Assembly (NCBI GenBank): GCA_007131295.1
Contig: SLQW01000050.1
Coordinates: 1 to 40,943, forward strand
From: Pseudomonadales bacterium
GTDB lineage: Bacteria; Pseudomonadota; Gammaproteobacteria; Pseudomonadales; Azotimanducaceae
Direction: 5' to 3'
Length of the DNA: 40,943 nucleotides
Shown piece by piece: positions 15,581 through 25,583 of the stretch. A model generated the notes under the pieces. That model saw nothing but the letters and a program-made list of their open reading frames with translations. It searched no databases and was not told the origin of the DNA. Position numbers and translations under genes: made by a program. Every line of letters begins with the position of its first letter. Within the stretch, counting starts at the first letter, position 1.

Positions 15581-16402
15581 GTGAAGATCACCCGAATCCT
15601 CTGCATTATCGACCCAACCACCAATCAGCAGCGCGCGCTGGATCGTGCCGCCTTCATTGCCCGTCAGAGCAGCGCTGAAGTGCATGCCCTGCTCTGCTAT
15701 GCGCCTCCCCAGAACGTTCCCGCGGACGACGCGGACGAACTCGCAACGGCTGAGCAGACGCGGCACGAGCTCTGGCTCGACCATCTCGTACTGCCGCTGC
15801 GCGAGGCAGGAAGCAGCGTGAGCACGGAGGTGCGGTGCAGCGCCGACTGGCGCAGCACGATTACCGAGTCTGTTCGCAGCGCCAAGGCAGACCTGGTCAT
15901 CAAGGCTGCCGCGAAGCGTACGGCGCTGCAGCGCCGGATGCTGAAAACGTCGGACTGGCTGGTACTGCGGGAAGCCCGCTGTCCCGTCCTCTTTGCCAAG
16001 CGTAGCGATACCGGAGAGATCACGCAGGTCCTGGCAGCAGTCAACATCGCGGCCAAAGATGACGCTCACATGCAGCTCACGGATGCCGTGATAGATGCAG
16101 GGCGTGACATTGCGGGCCAGCTCGGTGCAACGTTGAACGTGGTGAATGCCTACTCCGAATCGAAGAACTTCATCCATCCACCGGACCTGGCCAAGCGGGC
16201 CGGCGTCGAGCGTCAGCAGGCTCACGTCGGGGATGCGGATCCAGAGCAGTTGATCGCCAGCGTCAGCAAGAAGATCGATGCAGGGCTGGTCGTCATCGGC
16301 TCTGTCGGCCGTAAGGGGATGGCTGCGGCCGTCGTCGGAAACACCGCTGAGCGCATCCTGGATACGGTAGACGCGGACATTCTGGTTCTGAGGACGGCCT
16401 GA
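15581..16402 (+). CDS. uspE: Universal stress protein, tandem-domain UspE type
   Basis: The 273-residue protein has two universal-stress-protein domains in tandem, as in E. coli UspE. The first (about 1-145) begins VKITRILCIIDPTTNQQRAL and ends with the DWLVLREARCPVLFAK block. The second (about 148-273) ends with the nucleotide-binding-type motif VIGSVGRKGMAAAVVGNTAERIL. The GTG at 15581 starts the conserved region and follows an AGGT; the open frame upstream of it is not conserved. It is divergent from the encapsulated ferritin gene with 168 bp between them, so both stress-related units may share the control region. Confidence 0.88.
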   Translation: MKITRILCIIDPTTNQQRALDRAAFIARQSSAEVHALLCYAPPQNVPADDADELATAEQTRHELWLDHLVLPLREAGSSVSTEVRCSADWRSTITESVRSAKADLVIKAAAKRTALQRRMLKTSDWLVLREARCPVLFAKRSDTGEITQVLAAVNIAAKDDAHMQLTDAVIDAGRDIAGQLGATLNVVNAYSESKNFIHPPDLAKRAGVERQQAHVGDADPEQLIASVSKKIDAGLVVIGSVGRKGMAAAVVGNTAERILDTVDADILVLRTA

Positions 16403-16617
16403 TCGGGCCTTCCGGCGGCCGGCGAGCGTATTCAGGGACCTGAAACTTGACAGTCGCGCCGAGTTCGCAGAGTTTTCGCGTCTCGCAGACACGGGAGCAG
16501 AAGCTGCGTCCGGATTCCCGGAACAGCGAGGCGAGTGCGATGGCGGCGACAGGCCCCTCGCAACCGCCTCGTTGCGCCTGAATATCGAGCTCGATCATCA
16601 TCACTAGGGGGATTGAA

Positions 16618-18699
<2,082 letters not shown>

Positions 18700-18718
18700 T
18701 CAGCCGCGCATGTGTGCT

Positions 18719-18751
18719 GAACAATGCCGCCCGAAGGGCGGCATTGTTTTT
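18719..18751 (+). terminator. Rho-independent terminator after hppA
   Basis: ACAATGCCGCCC (18721-18732) pairs perfectly with GGGCGGCATTGT (18736-18747) around a GAA loop, and the stem runs straight into TTTT. It lies 20 bp after the hppA stop and is the best intrinsic terminator in the window. Confidence 0.95.
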
Positions 18752-18795
18752 CCTGACGTAACGACCTCAGAACCGCAGAATCGACGAGGACCTGT

Positions 18796-18834
18796 CGGCG
18801 GCTCCGCCGCCGATCGCCACGCCCGCTGGCGTGG
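18796..18834 (-). repeat. Solitary REP-like double-hairpin element
   Basis: On the minus strand CCACGCC-AGCG-GGCGTGG is followed by CGAT and then CGGCGGC-GGA-GCCGCCG. This hairpin-CGAT-hairpin design, including the CGATCGGCGGCG core, matches the copies at 25344-25398 and 25525-25578. It sits between the convergent ends of hppA and the ATP-grasp gene. Confidence 0.7.
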
Positions 18835-18854
18835 ACTCGGCCCTGTCCGAAGCG

Positions 18855-19814
18855 TCAGGCATGCGGTTGCGCGGCGAAGGCCTCGACGGCGAACGCGACC
18901 CGCTCCTCCGCTGACTCCCGGTGCTCGGCGACCCGCGCCTCGATGGCTCGCAGCCGCGGCAGCAACCCGCAGCCGCTGGCAACCTGAATGGCGAGACCGG
19001 GACGGGCATTCAGCTCCAACAGCTGCGCCCCTTTCGAACGGTCGAGCACAAGATCAGCACCGAGGTAGCCGAGTCCGGTCGGTTCATAGCAGCGCGAAGC
19101 CAACAGCAGCATGTTGCGCCAGTCGTCGATGCTGATGGCGTCGAGCGACCGACCAGTATCCGGGTGCTCCCGGATCGGCCGCGTGTACTGCACCGCCCTG
19201 ATCGCCCTGCCTGTGGCCAGGTCGAGCCCGACGCCAACCGCCCCCTGATGGAGGTTCGCCTTACCGTCACTGGCATGGGTGGCGAGCCGCAACATCGCCA
19301 TCACCGGATAGCCCTGAAACACGACGATCCGGATGTCGGGTACGCCCTCATGGGAGAGCCCGGAAAATGACGGATCGAACTCGATGAGTTCCTCGACGAT
19401 GACCGCATCCGGCTGGCCACCGAGGGAATACAGCCCGGCGAGAGCATTGCTGACGTGGCGCTTGATCTGTTCGATGCCCAGTTCAGCGCCGGATGCCTTC
19501 ACGAAGCGGTCTCCGGACCGGCGCTCGATCACCATGATGCCTTTGCCGCCGGATCCCTTTGCCGGCTTGATGCAGAAACTCGCATGCCCCTCGAGCCGAG
19601 CCCCGATGTCCCTGACCTCGAACTGATGGCGCACGACGAACAGCAGTGCCGGAGTCGCCAGGCCCGCGGCTTCGAGGATGCGTTTAGTTTCGAGTTTGTT
19701 GTCCACCAGCGGAAAGGCGCGGCGGGGGTTGTAGCGGGCAACGTAGTTCCGATTGCGCCCGTTAAGACCGAGCACACCCAAACGGGACAACACTCTGGGT
19801 GAGATGAAGCTCAC
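18855..19814 (-). CDS. ATP-grasp alpha-L-glutamate ligase-like protein
   Basis: The 319-residue cytosolic protein has the ATP-grasp fold of the RimK-like / alpha-L-glutamate ligase-like group: a DNKLETKRILEAAGLATP entry (38-55), the ATP loop CIKPAKGSGGKGIMVIE, an EELIEFDPSF strand, and the metal-binding LLELNARPGLAIQ near residue 270. It would make a peptide-type bond from a carboxylate and an amine at the cost of ATP; the substrate is unknown. Its GTG start overlaps the stop of the 7TM gene by 4 nt (GTGA). It is the last gene of a coupled three-gene module with a transglutaminase-like 7TM protein and a retropepsin-like protease, an order I know to be widely conserved in Proteobacteria. Confidence 0.88.
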   Translation of the reverse strand: MSFISPRVLSRLGVLGLNGRNRNYVARYNPRRAFPLVDNKLETKRILEAAGLATPALLFVVRHQFEVRDIGARLEGHASFCIKPAKGSGGKGIMVIERRSGDRFVKASGAELGIEQIKRHVSNALAGLYSLGGQPDAVIVEELIEFDPSFSGLSHEGVPDIRIVVFQGYPVMAMLRLATHASDGKANLHQGAVGVGLDLATGRAIRAVQYTRPIREHPDTGRSLDAISIDDWRNMLLLASRCYEPTGLGYLGADLVLDRSKGAQLLELNARPGLAIQVASGCGLLPRLRAIEARVAEHRESAEERVAFAVEAFAAQPHA

Positions 19815-21334
19815 TGCGAAAACGCTCGCATGTCACGGAACCGCCGCAGCTCCGAGAGTCGGTAACCACTGTACTGACCGATCACCAGAATACCGGCGAG
19901 CAGTACCAGATTGAGTTCAGGAAAGTTGAAACTCAAGTGCTGGACGATGCGCAGCTCCATCAGCACGTAGGCGAGTACCGCCACCACCAGACTGCCGCCG
20001 CCCTGGACGAGCACCTCCCGGGGCCCCTCTTCCTCCCAGAGGATGGACATGCGCTCGATGGTCCAGGCAATGATGACCATGGGGAAAAACGTGATCGTCA
20101 GTCCCGTACTGTAACCAAGCCGGTAGCCGAAAATGCTGAGCAGAGAAATCAGCAGGATCACGATCACGACCAGCGTGGCGATCCGCGCCACGAGCAGGAG
20201 ATTGAGGTAGGACAGGTAGCCGCGCAGCAGCAGCCCAAATGCCACGACCGTAATGAAGCTGACCAGCCCCAGACCGAGAGAGGTCTGCACGAACGCCAGG
20301 GCGATCAGCACCGGCATGAAGGTCCCCGAGGTCGGGATGCCGACCACGATGCGCATGAAAGCGACCACCAGCGCGCCGAGCGGCAGCAGAAACAGCAGCT
20401 TGAACAGGCCCTGCTCCTCGATGGGAAGCGCGGCAATGCCGAAGGCGGCTAGCGGACTGTCGCCGAACTGGGCCTGGGCAAGCTGCAGCGCAGGGACGCT
20501 CTGGCGCAGCATGGAGAAGCTGACCTGGGACTGGGTACCGCCTTCCACATCCAGCAGTGACGTCCCGCCGCGATGCCAGAGCAGCATGTTCTCAGGCAGG
20601 CCCTGGCGGCCGCTGACGGGATCGAATACTCGCCAATAGCCATCGACGGGAATCTCGACAAGCGGCGTCAAGGGGCGGCGCCGGCGCGCGTCCTCCAACT
20701 CCAGTCCCTGTGCGACATGAGCCGCAACGCCGGCAATGTTGAGCAGGCGCGCGAGAAGCTCTGCGCGCCCGAGACCCGCAGCCCGCAACAACGCGGCGTT
20801 CTGATCAATTTCCGGGTTCGCCAGCAGGCGCACCATCTCCCGCGTAAGGCTCTCAGGCGTACTCGATCGCGCCAGCGCAGTACCGATCAGCTCGCTGGCC
20901 GCAGTGGCTTCCGGCTCCTCGAAAAAGACCTCCCGCGGTCGGGGGTGGCCGACCACCCGGGCCGGTTCTCTGTCTCCTTCGACGATGAACTGGGCCGTGT
21001 AGTAGAGGGTCTGGGGACCAGTCGCCTCGCGCCGTGTCCATTCGCCGCGACGATCATCGGTCGCCTCGATGATGGCGAAACCGTACCCCGGGGATGCGGC
21101 CTGCTCAGTGAACAACCTGAACCCCGGAAGTTCCTCGGGCAGGTCCAGACTGATGCGTACCGGACCGCCGGTGGCGACGAAGTCGACCCGCGCTTCCACC
21201 AGCCATACTGGCTTCGCTTCGCCAGGCAGCAGGGGAATCTCCATCTGCACGTGCCGCATCCAGGCGATACCACCGCCCAGCACGAGCAACGCCGTGACCA
21301 GAAGCCAGAGCGCGACAGCGCGGGTGTCGGTCAA
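19811..21334 (-). CDS. Inactive transglutaminase fused to 7TM domain
   Basis: The 507-residue inner-membrane protein has one N-terminal membrane anchor (about 8-26), a periplasmic region of about 290 residues with a transglutaminase-like fold (roughly 150-260, around the DQNAALLRAAGLGRAELLARL segment), and seven C-terminal helices from about residue 310 to 500. It matches the family described as inactive transglutaminase with a 7TM region; I do not see a convincing Cys-His-Asp triad. It starts with TTG at 21334, preceded by GGAGAGGATTC, and this TTG overlaps the protease stop (TTGA). It probably transmits a periplasmic signal to, or works with, the co-encoded ATP-grasp ligase. Confidence 0.87.
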   Translation of the reverse strand: MTDTRAVALWLLVTALLVLGGGIAWMRHVQMEIPLLPGEAKPVWLVEARVDFVATGGPVRISLDLPEELPGFRLFTEQAASPGYGFAIIEATDDRRGEWTRREATGPQTLYYTAQFIVEGDREPARVVGHPRPREVFFEEPEATAASELIGTALARSSTPESLTREMVRLLANPEIDQNAALLRAAGLGRAELLARLLNIAGVAAHVAQGLELEDARRRRPLTPLVEIPVDGYWRVFDPVSGRQGLPENMLLWHRGGTSLLDVEGGTQSQVSFSMLRQSVPALQLAQAQFGDSPLAAFGIAALPIEEQGLFKLLFLLPLGALVVAFMRIVVGIPTSGTFMPVLIALAFVQTSLGLGLVSFITVVAFGLLLRGYLSYLNLLLVARIATLVVIVILLISLLSIFGYRLGYSTGLTITFFPMVIIAWTIERMSILWEEEGPREVLVQGGGSLVVAVLAYVLMELRIVQHLSFNFPELNLVLLAGILVIGQYSGYRLSELRRFRDMRAFSQ

Positions 21335-22188
21335 GAATCCTCTCCGCTGGCAGCCGCGCTGCCACCCGCCCTGGCAGCCGCGCCCGAACTGGCCGAACCG
21401 GATTCCGCGCGCCGCAATGGCGCAGCGTCCTGTTTGCTGACGTCCACCACCATCAGGTCACGGAGGATGTTGCGGCCGATCAGTACCGGATGCTCCAGGC
21501 TGCTGCGATCCGCAAGCGTGAACTCGGCGGTCTGAGTCATTTCACCCAGCGTGACTCGCAACTCGACCACCGGCCGTCGCTCGGGTTCCTCGGCGGCAGC
21601 CTGCAGGATACGCACCCCCCGCACTCGGGGACGCTCCATGACCACAGGCTCGCCCTCTACCGGATGCAGGACCGTGAATCGGACCCAGCGCTCACCGTCG
21701 CGCTCGAAGGTCTGAACGTCACGGGCGTCGAGCGAGGAGGTACTGGCGCCGGTGTCGATCCGCGCCCGCAGCACCAGCCCGTGATTGTCGAAGCGAACGT
21801 CCTCGACCTCGCCCACGACGAGCTTATCGAGCGCTGCAGTGCGGGTCGCCTCGCGCGGATCCGGCTCCGGACATTCGGCAGCGATATCGGTCTGCACCAC
21901 CGCCAGATTGAGGGCCAGATCATCCAGGCGCTGCAGAATGTCCGGGGCACGATCATCGGGCAGCCCTGCACGGATCGCGGCCAGCTCCTCTGCCTGGGCA
22001 TCGAGACGCGCTGCATGCGCCTGCTGCAACGCGACACACTCATCGAACCGGCCAAGATCCGCCTCGTCGATAAGCAGATACGGGTGCTGGCAGGCGGTCC
22101 CGAGCATGAGGGAGGCAGCGAGCAGCAATCTCTGGACCAATAGGAATCTCCACAGAGGGCCGGAAGCACTGCAGAGTCTAGCCGGCAT
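21331..22188 (-). CDS. Retropepsin-like aspartic protease (RimK/LysX-associated, PF05618 type)
   Basis: The protein has about 285 residues from the ATG at 22188; a GTG at 22203 adds five more. A hydrophobic leader (about 12-30) ends in LMLGTACQHPY, where the cysteine could be lipid-modified although the lipobox is imperfect, so it is exported or membrane-anchored. A short helical region precedes the protease domain, whose active-site motif is RARIDTGASTSSLDA (aspartate in DTGAS), followed by the VLIGRNILRDLMVVDVSK block typical of this family. A low-complexity Ala/Ser/Gly tail ends the protein. Neither start has a clear ribosome site; an upstream small ORF overlaps the start and could couple translation. 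Confidence 0.87.
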   Translation of the reverse strand: MPARLCSASGPLWRFLLVQRLLLAASLMLGTACQHPYLLIDEADLGRFDECVALQQAHAARLDAQAEELAAIRAGLPDDRAPDILQRLDDLALNLAVVQTDIAAECPEPDPREATRTAALDKLVVGEVEDVRFDNHGLVLRARIDTGASTSSLDARDVQTFERDGERWVRFTVLHPVEGEPVVMERPRVRGVRILQAAAEEPERRPVVELRVTLGEMTQTAEFTLADRSSLEHPVLIGRNILRDLMVVDVSKQDAAPLRRAESGSASSGAAARAGGSAAASGEDS

Positions 22189-22387
22189 CGGCTGGTGAAT
22201 CACGGCGACGCGGCGGTCGCTGCATCAGCCTGGGTTCACCGGGCTCGAACGCCAATGCGAGTGCGAGCGCGACGGCAACGACCGAGCCGAGGCCGCGTTC
22301 AGAGGTGTCGATCTCCCTCTCCCTCTCCTTCGCGTCCCGGGCGTGCCAGGGCAAACCGGCACGTTCCTGCCTGACGTCGTCCTGCAC
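22178..22387 (-). CDS. Possible small ORF leading the protease operon
   Basis: A GTG at 22387 with GGGG six nt upstream opens a 69-codon frame. Its product begins VQDDVRQERAGLPWHARD, has a highly charged middle (AKEREREIDTSERG) and one short hydrophobic run (VVAVALALALAF), then a basic tail. Its stop lies 11 nt inside the retropepsin gene, so it could supply ribosomes to that start, which lacks its own Shine-Dalgarno sequence. No homology is recognised, and the underlying DNA is partly low-complexity, so it may be spurious. Confidence 0.28.
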   Translation of the reverse strand: MQDDVRQERAGLPWHARDAKEREREIDTSERGLGSVVAVALALALAFEPGEPRLMQRPPRRRDSPADAG

Positions 22388-22440
22388 TGCCAACCCCTGT
22401 TTCCGTACCGTGATACTGGTTTCAACTACACATCACGCCT

Positions 22441-22458
22441 CTGTAACATAGATGACGT
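22441..22458 (+). promoter_or_regulatory. Putative Pho box upstream of phoB
   Basis: CTGTAAC-ATAG-ATGACGT has the 7-4-7 spacing of a PhoB site; the half-sites match CTGTCAT at 5/7 and 4/7. It ends 42 bp before the phoB ATG, where autoregulation is expected. The match is weak. Confidence 0.4.
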
Positions 22459-22500
22459 CTAATCCGCGCCGTCCGATCACCAAGGCGTGCTGGAGCAGTC

Positions 22501-23214
22501 ATGAGCGGCAATCGCATTCTGCTGGTGGAAGACGAGGCCGACATTCGCGAGATGCTTTCCTTTTCTCTCGAGCGGGCAGGATACAGTGTCATCGAATGTG
22601 CCGACGCGGAAGAGGCCATCCGCAGACTCGAGGGGCCGCTCCCGGAACTGCTGGTAATCGACTGGATGCTGCCGGGCATGAGCGGACTCGACTTCGCTCA
22701 CCGCCTGCGCCAGGACCCACTCACCGCAGAGCTGCCCCTGATCATGCTCACGGCCAAAAGCGAAGAGGCCGACAAACTGCGCAGCTACGACGTCGGCATT
22801 GACGACTACGTGACCAAACCGTTTTCGCCACGGGAGCTGATCGCCCGTATCAAGGCCATATTGCGACGCAGCGGCGTTCCGGAGAGCGGTCAGATCCAGT
22901 TCGGGAAACTCCTGCTCGACATTCAGGGTCACCGTCTCGCCATCGACGGCGAGCCGACGCACATCGGACCCACCGAGTTCCGCCTGCTGGAGTTCCTGAT
23001 GCGTCATCCGGAGCGCGCATTCGAACGTGAACAACTGCTCGACCGCGTCTGGGGCCGTTCGGTCTACGTGGAGGAACGGACCGTAGATGTGCACATACTC
23101 CGGCTGCGCAAGATCCTGGCGCCCCATGGGCTTGCCGACTGGGTGGAGACCGTCCGCGGCGTCGGCTATCGCTTCTCCCCCAAGGTCGAAGCCACGCAAT
23201 CCGAGACACCATGA
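22501..23214 (+). CDS. phoB: Phosphate regulon response regulator PhoB
   Basis: The 237-residue OmpR-type regulator has a receiver domain with acidic pocket E10/D11, phosphoacceptor D54 in LVIDWMLPGMSG, and the conserved lysine in DDYVTKPFSPREL, plus a C-terminal winged-helix DNA-binding domain (about 130-230; FRLLEFLMRHPERAF, RTVDVHILRLRKIL). PhoB activates phosphate-starvation genes from Pho boxes. Its stop overlaps the phoR start by 4 nt (ATGA). It heads the plus-strand arm of the phosphate cluster, upstream of phoR and a phoU. Confidence 0.96.
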   Translation: MSGNRILLVEDEADIREMLSFSLERAGYSVIECADAEEAIRRLEGPLPELLVIDWMLPGMSGLDFAHRLRQDPLTAELPLIMLTAKSEEADKLRSYDVGIDDYVTKPFSPRELIARIKAILRRSGVPESGQIQFGKLLLDIQGHRLAIDGEPTHIGPTEFRLLEFLMRHPERAFEREQLLDRVWGRSVYVEERTVDVHILRLRKILAPHGLADWVETVRGVGYRFSPKVEATQSETP

Positions 23215-24512
23215 GAGGTTGGGCCGCCGAGGCCGCATGGTTCACCATCGCTCTACTCTCCGGACTTGTCCTCGGCAGCCTTCTCGACTGGTTCACCCTA
23301 GGCATGCTGCTCGCGATCGCGCCCTGGTTCGTCTGGCGCGTGCGCGACCTGCGCCGATTCGACACATGGCTCAACCGCTCGCTCGGGCGACCCCCGCCGA
23401 TGTACGGCCTGCCGGAGGACCTTGCCTACCGCCTCTGGCGCCTGCGGCGCGAGGCTCGCCATCGCATGCAGCGGCTGACGGCGGCCCTGCGGGAACTGCA
23501 GCAGGCTACCGAGGCCCTACCGGATGCCGCCGTGCTACTCGAGGGGCAGGACACCATCGCCTGGTTCAACCGGGCAGGTGCCGATTTGCTCGGCCTGGAG
23601 CAGCGAGACCGCGGGCGCGCCCTGTCCGGGCTGATGCGAACCCCCGATCTCGTTCAGATACTCCACCATGCGGACATCGAAGGTGCCATCGAAATGCCCT
23701 CGCCCCTGGCAGACGGCCGTACCCTGGACATCCGCGTCATTCGCCTCACCCACGCCAGACGGCTGTTACTCGCCCGCGACATTACCCAGGTGGTCAAGCT
23801 CCGAACCATGCGCCAGGACTTCGTCGCCAACGTTTCCCATGAGCTGCGCACGCCGCTGACCGTGATTCTCGGCTACCTCGAGGCACTGGAAGAGGATTCG
23901 GACCCCGAAGTGCTCGAGGCGACGACGCAGCGCATGCGGCGGCCGGCGGCACGCATGAAAACGCTGGTGGAAGACCTTCTGCTACTGTCGCGACTCGATG
24001 GGACGTCCTCCGCCAGCAGTGAACAGAGCAGCGAGACCAACGTGGCCGCAGTGCTGAAGCGCATCGTGACCGAGACGGGTGCTCTAGCCACCGACGCACA
24101 TCGCATCGAGCTCGAAGTAGACGAAGATCTTTGCCTCCTTGGCGTCGAACAGGAGCTGCAGAGCGCGTTCACCAATCTCATCGTCAACGCCATTCGCTAC
24201 AGCCCGGACGGCGGCACAATCCGCATCCGCTGGCGGGAACTCGAAGGTACGGCACACTTCGAGGTCAGCGACGAGGGTCTCGGCATCGCAGCAGAGCACA
24301 TTCCCCGCCTGACCGAGCGCTTTTACCGTGTCGACGTGGGCAGGTCGCGAGATGCGGGAGGGACCGGTCTCGGACTCGCCATCGTCAAGCACGTGTTGCG
24401 GCGGCACGCGAGCGAACTGGAGATCGCGAGCACCCCCGGGCAGGGTTCGACTTTCTCCTGCAAGTTCCCTGACGCCCGCGTGGTTCGCAAACGGGCTCAA
24501 CCGTCGTCGTGA
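23211..24512 (+). CDS. phoR: Phosphate regulon sensor kinase PhoR
   Basis: The 433-residue membrane histidine kinase starts with two hydrophobic segments (about 8-44) and a short PhoR-specific linker, followed by a PAS domain (about 98-195; AVLLEGQDTIAWFNRAGADL). The dimerisation domain has the phosphorylated histidine H210 in NVSHELRTPLTVILGYLEAL. The ATPase domain shows the N box NLIVNAIRYSPDGG, the DEGLGIAAEHIPRLTERFYR segment and GGTGLGLAIVKHVL. It lacks a large periplasmic domain, as expected for PhoR, which senses phosphate indirectly through PstSCAB and PhoU. Translation is coupled to phoB. Confidence 0.96.
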   Translation: MRGWAAEAAWFTIALLSGLVLGSLLDWFTLGMLLAIAPWFVWRVRDLRRFDTWLNRSLGRPPPMYGLPEDLAYRLWRLRREARHRMQRLTAALRELQQATEALPDAAVLLEGQDTIAWFNRAGADLLGLEQRDRGRALSGLMRTPDLVQILHHADIEGAIEMPSPLADGRTLDIRVIRLTHARRLLLARDITQVVKLRTMRQDFVANVSHELRTPLTVILGYLEALEEDSDPEVLEATTQRMRRPAARMKTLVEDLLLLSRLDGTSSASSEQSSETNVAAVLKRIVTETGALATDAHRIELEVDEDLCLLGVEQELQSAFTNLIVNAIRYSPDGGTIRIRWRELEGTAHFEVSDEGLGIAAEHIPRLTERFYRVDVGRSRDAGGTGLGLAIVKHVLRRHASELEIASTPGQGSTFSCKFPDARVVRKRAQPSS

Positions 24513-24596
24513 GACACAGACATACTCGATTAGCGAGCAACGCACCGGCGGGCGCGCTAGACTGGACCAGCTGCGTCAGTCCGTCTGGAGGCACCC

Positions 24597-25310
24597 ATGC
24601 GCGAACACATTTCGGTCCAGTACGACCAGGAACTCGAGTCCATTCGCGCGCAGCTCATCGAAATGGCGGGTATCGTCGAACGGCAGCTCGAACAGGCAGG
24701 TCAGGCGCTGTTGCGCCAGAGCTCCGAACCCGCCGACGCCGTCATCGCGGCCGATGCGGAGGTCAATAGGCTCGAAGTCACCATCGATGACCTCTGTAGC
24801 CACGTCATCGTCAGACGCCAGCCCACTGCAAGCGATCTCCGCTTCATCCTGGTCACCATCAAGTCGATCACCGACCTCGAGCGGATCGGCGACGAGTGCT
24901 CACGAATCGCGAAAATGGCGCTGGACCTCGCGATTCGTGCCCCGATCAGCACACGCTTCCCGGAATTCGAGGAGATCCAGAAGACAGTCGAGGGAATGCT
25001 TAGGGACGTTCTTCGCGCGCTCTTCCGGGTCGACACCGAAATGGCCGCCGAGGTGATCGCCCGCGACAAGGGCGTGGATCGGACCTACAAGACTCTGGTT
25101 GCGCGGATCACGGCGGAGATGGAACAGCAACCCGGAGACCTGCGATCGCTGCTGGATCTGCTCTGGTGTGCACGGTCATTGGAGCGGATCGGCGACCATG
25201 CCAAGAACGTTGGCGAGTACGTGATCTACCTGAGTCATGGCTACGACATTCGACACCAGCCGCTGGAGGCCAAGCAGCGCGAGGCTCTCGGCGCCTCCCA
25301 CGACGACTAA
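24597..25310 (+). CDS. phoU: PhoU-family phosphate signalling protein (copy 1, phoBR-linked)
   Basis: The 237-residue all-helical protein has the two PhoU repeats, each with the metal-binding helix: ITDLERIGDECSRIAKMA in the first half and SLERIGDHAKNVGEYVIYL in the second. PhoU links the Pst transporter to PhoR and represses signalling when phosphate is plentiful. It lies 84 bp after phoR; a TAGACT (24558-24563) could be a -10 for separate expression. A second PhoU (25584-26312) converges on it from the pst operon. The two share motifs but have clearly different sequences, so they are old paralogues rather than a recent duplication. Confidence 0.94.
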   Translation: MREHISVQYDQELESIRAQLIEMAGIVERQLEQAGQALLRQSSEPADAVIAADAEVNRLEVTIDDLCSHVIVRRQPTASDLRFILVTIKSITDLERIGDECSRIAKMALDLAIRAPISTRFPEFEEIQKTVEGMLRDVLRALFRVDTEMAAEVIARDKGVDRTYKTLVARITAEMEQQPGDLRSLLDLLWCARSLERIGDHAKNVGEYVIYLSHGYDIRHQPLEAKQREALGASHDD

Positions 25311-25343
25311 CCGTTATCGCTCGCAATCGCAGCGGCATGACCT

Positions 25344-25578
25344 TGTGGGAAGGCGTGCTACGCGCAGCGTTGCGCGCCGATCGGCGGCGCAGCCGCCGCG
25401 TGATGGCTTCGTTCGTTGTGGCTGCTTTCGTTCGAGCGCTGCTGCGCAGCGCATCGGAGCGCCTCCCTTCGGGAGGCACTCCTTCCCACACTCTATTAGG
25501 GGCTTCTTCGCGGAGTAGGCTCTTTGTGGGAAGGTGTGCGGCGCGCAGCGTTGCGCACCGATCGGCGGCGCAGGCGCC
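25344..25578. repeat. Cluster of three REP-like double-hairpin elements
   Basis: The gene-free stretch between the two convergent phoU genes (25311-25583) holds three copies of one design: TGTGGGAAGG, a 12-bp stem with 3-nt loop, CGAT, then a second GC stem. Copies are at 25344-25398 (+), 25436-25490 (-) and 25525-25578 (+). The first and third are near-identical direct repeats of about 50 bp with a few differences; the inverted middle copy has a different stem sequence but keeps the pairing (GGAGCGCCTCCC/GGGAGGCACTCC around TTC). Compensatory change within a fixed architecture indicates selection on structure. The design resembles Pseudomonas REP sequences of the GTGGGAGC-hairpin-CGAT kind. 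Confidence 0.88.
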
Positions 25579-25583
25579 GGGGC

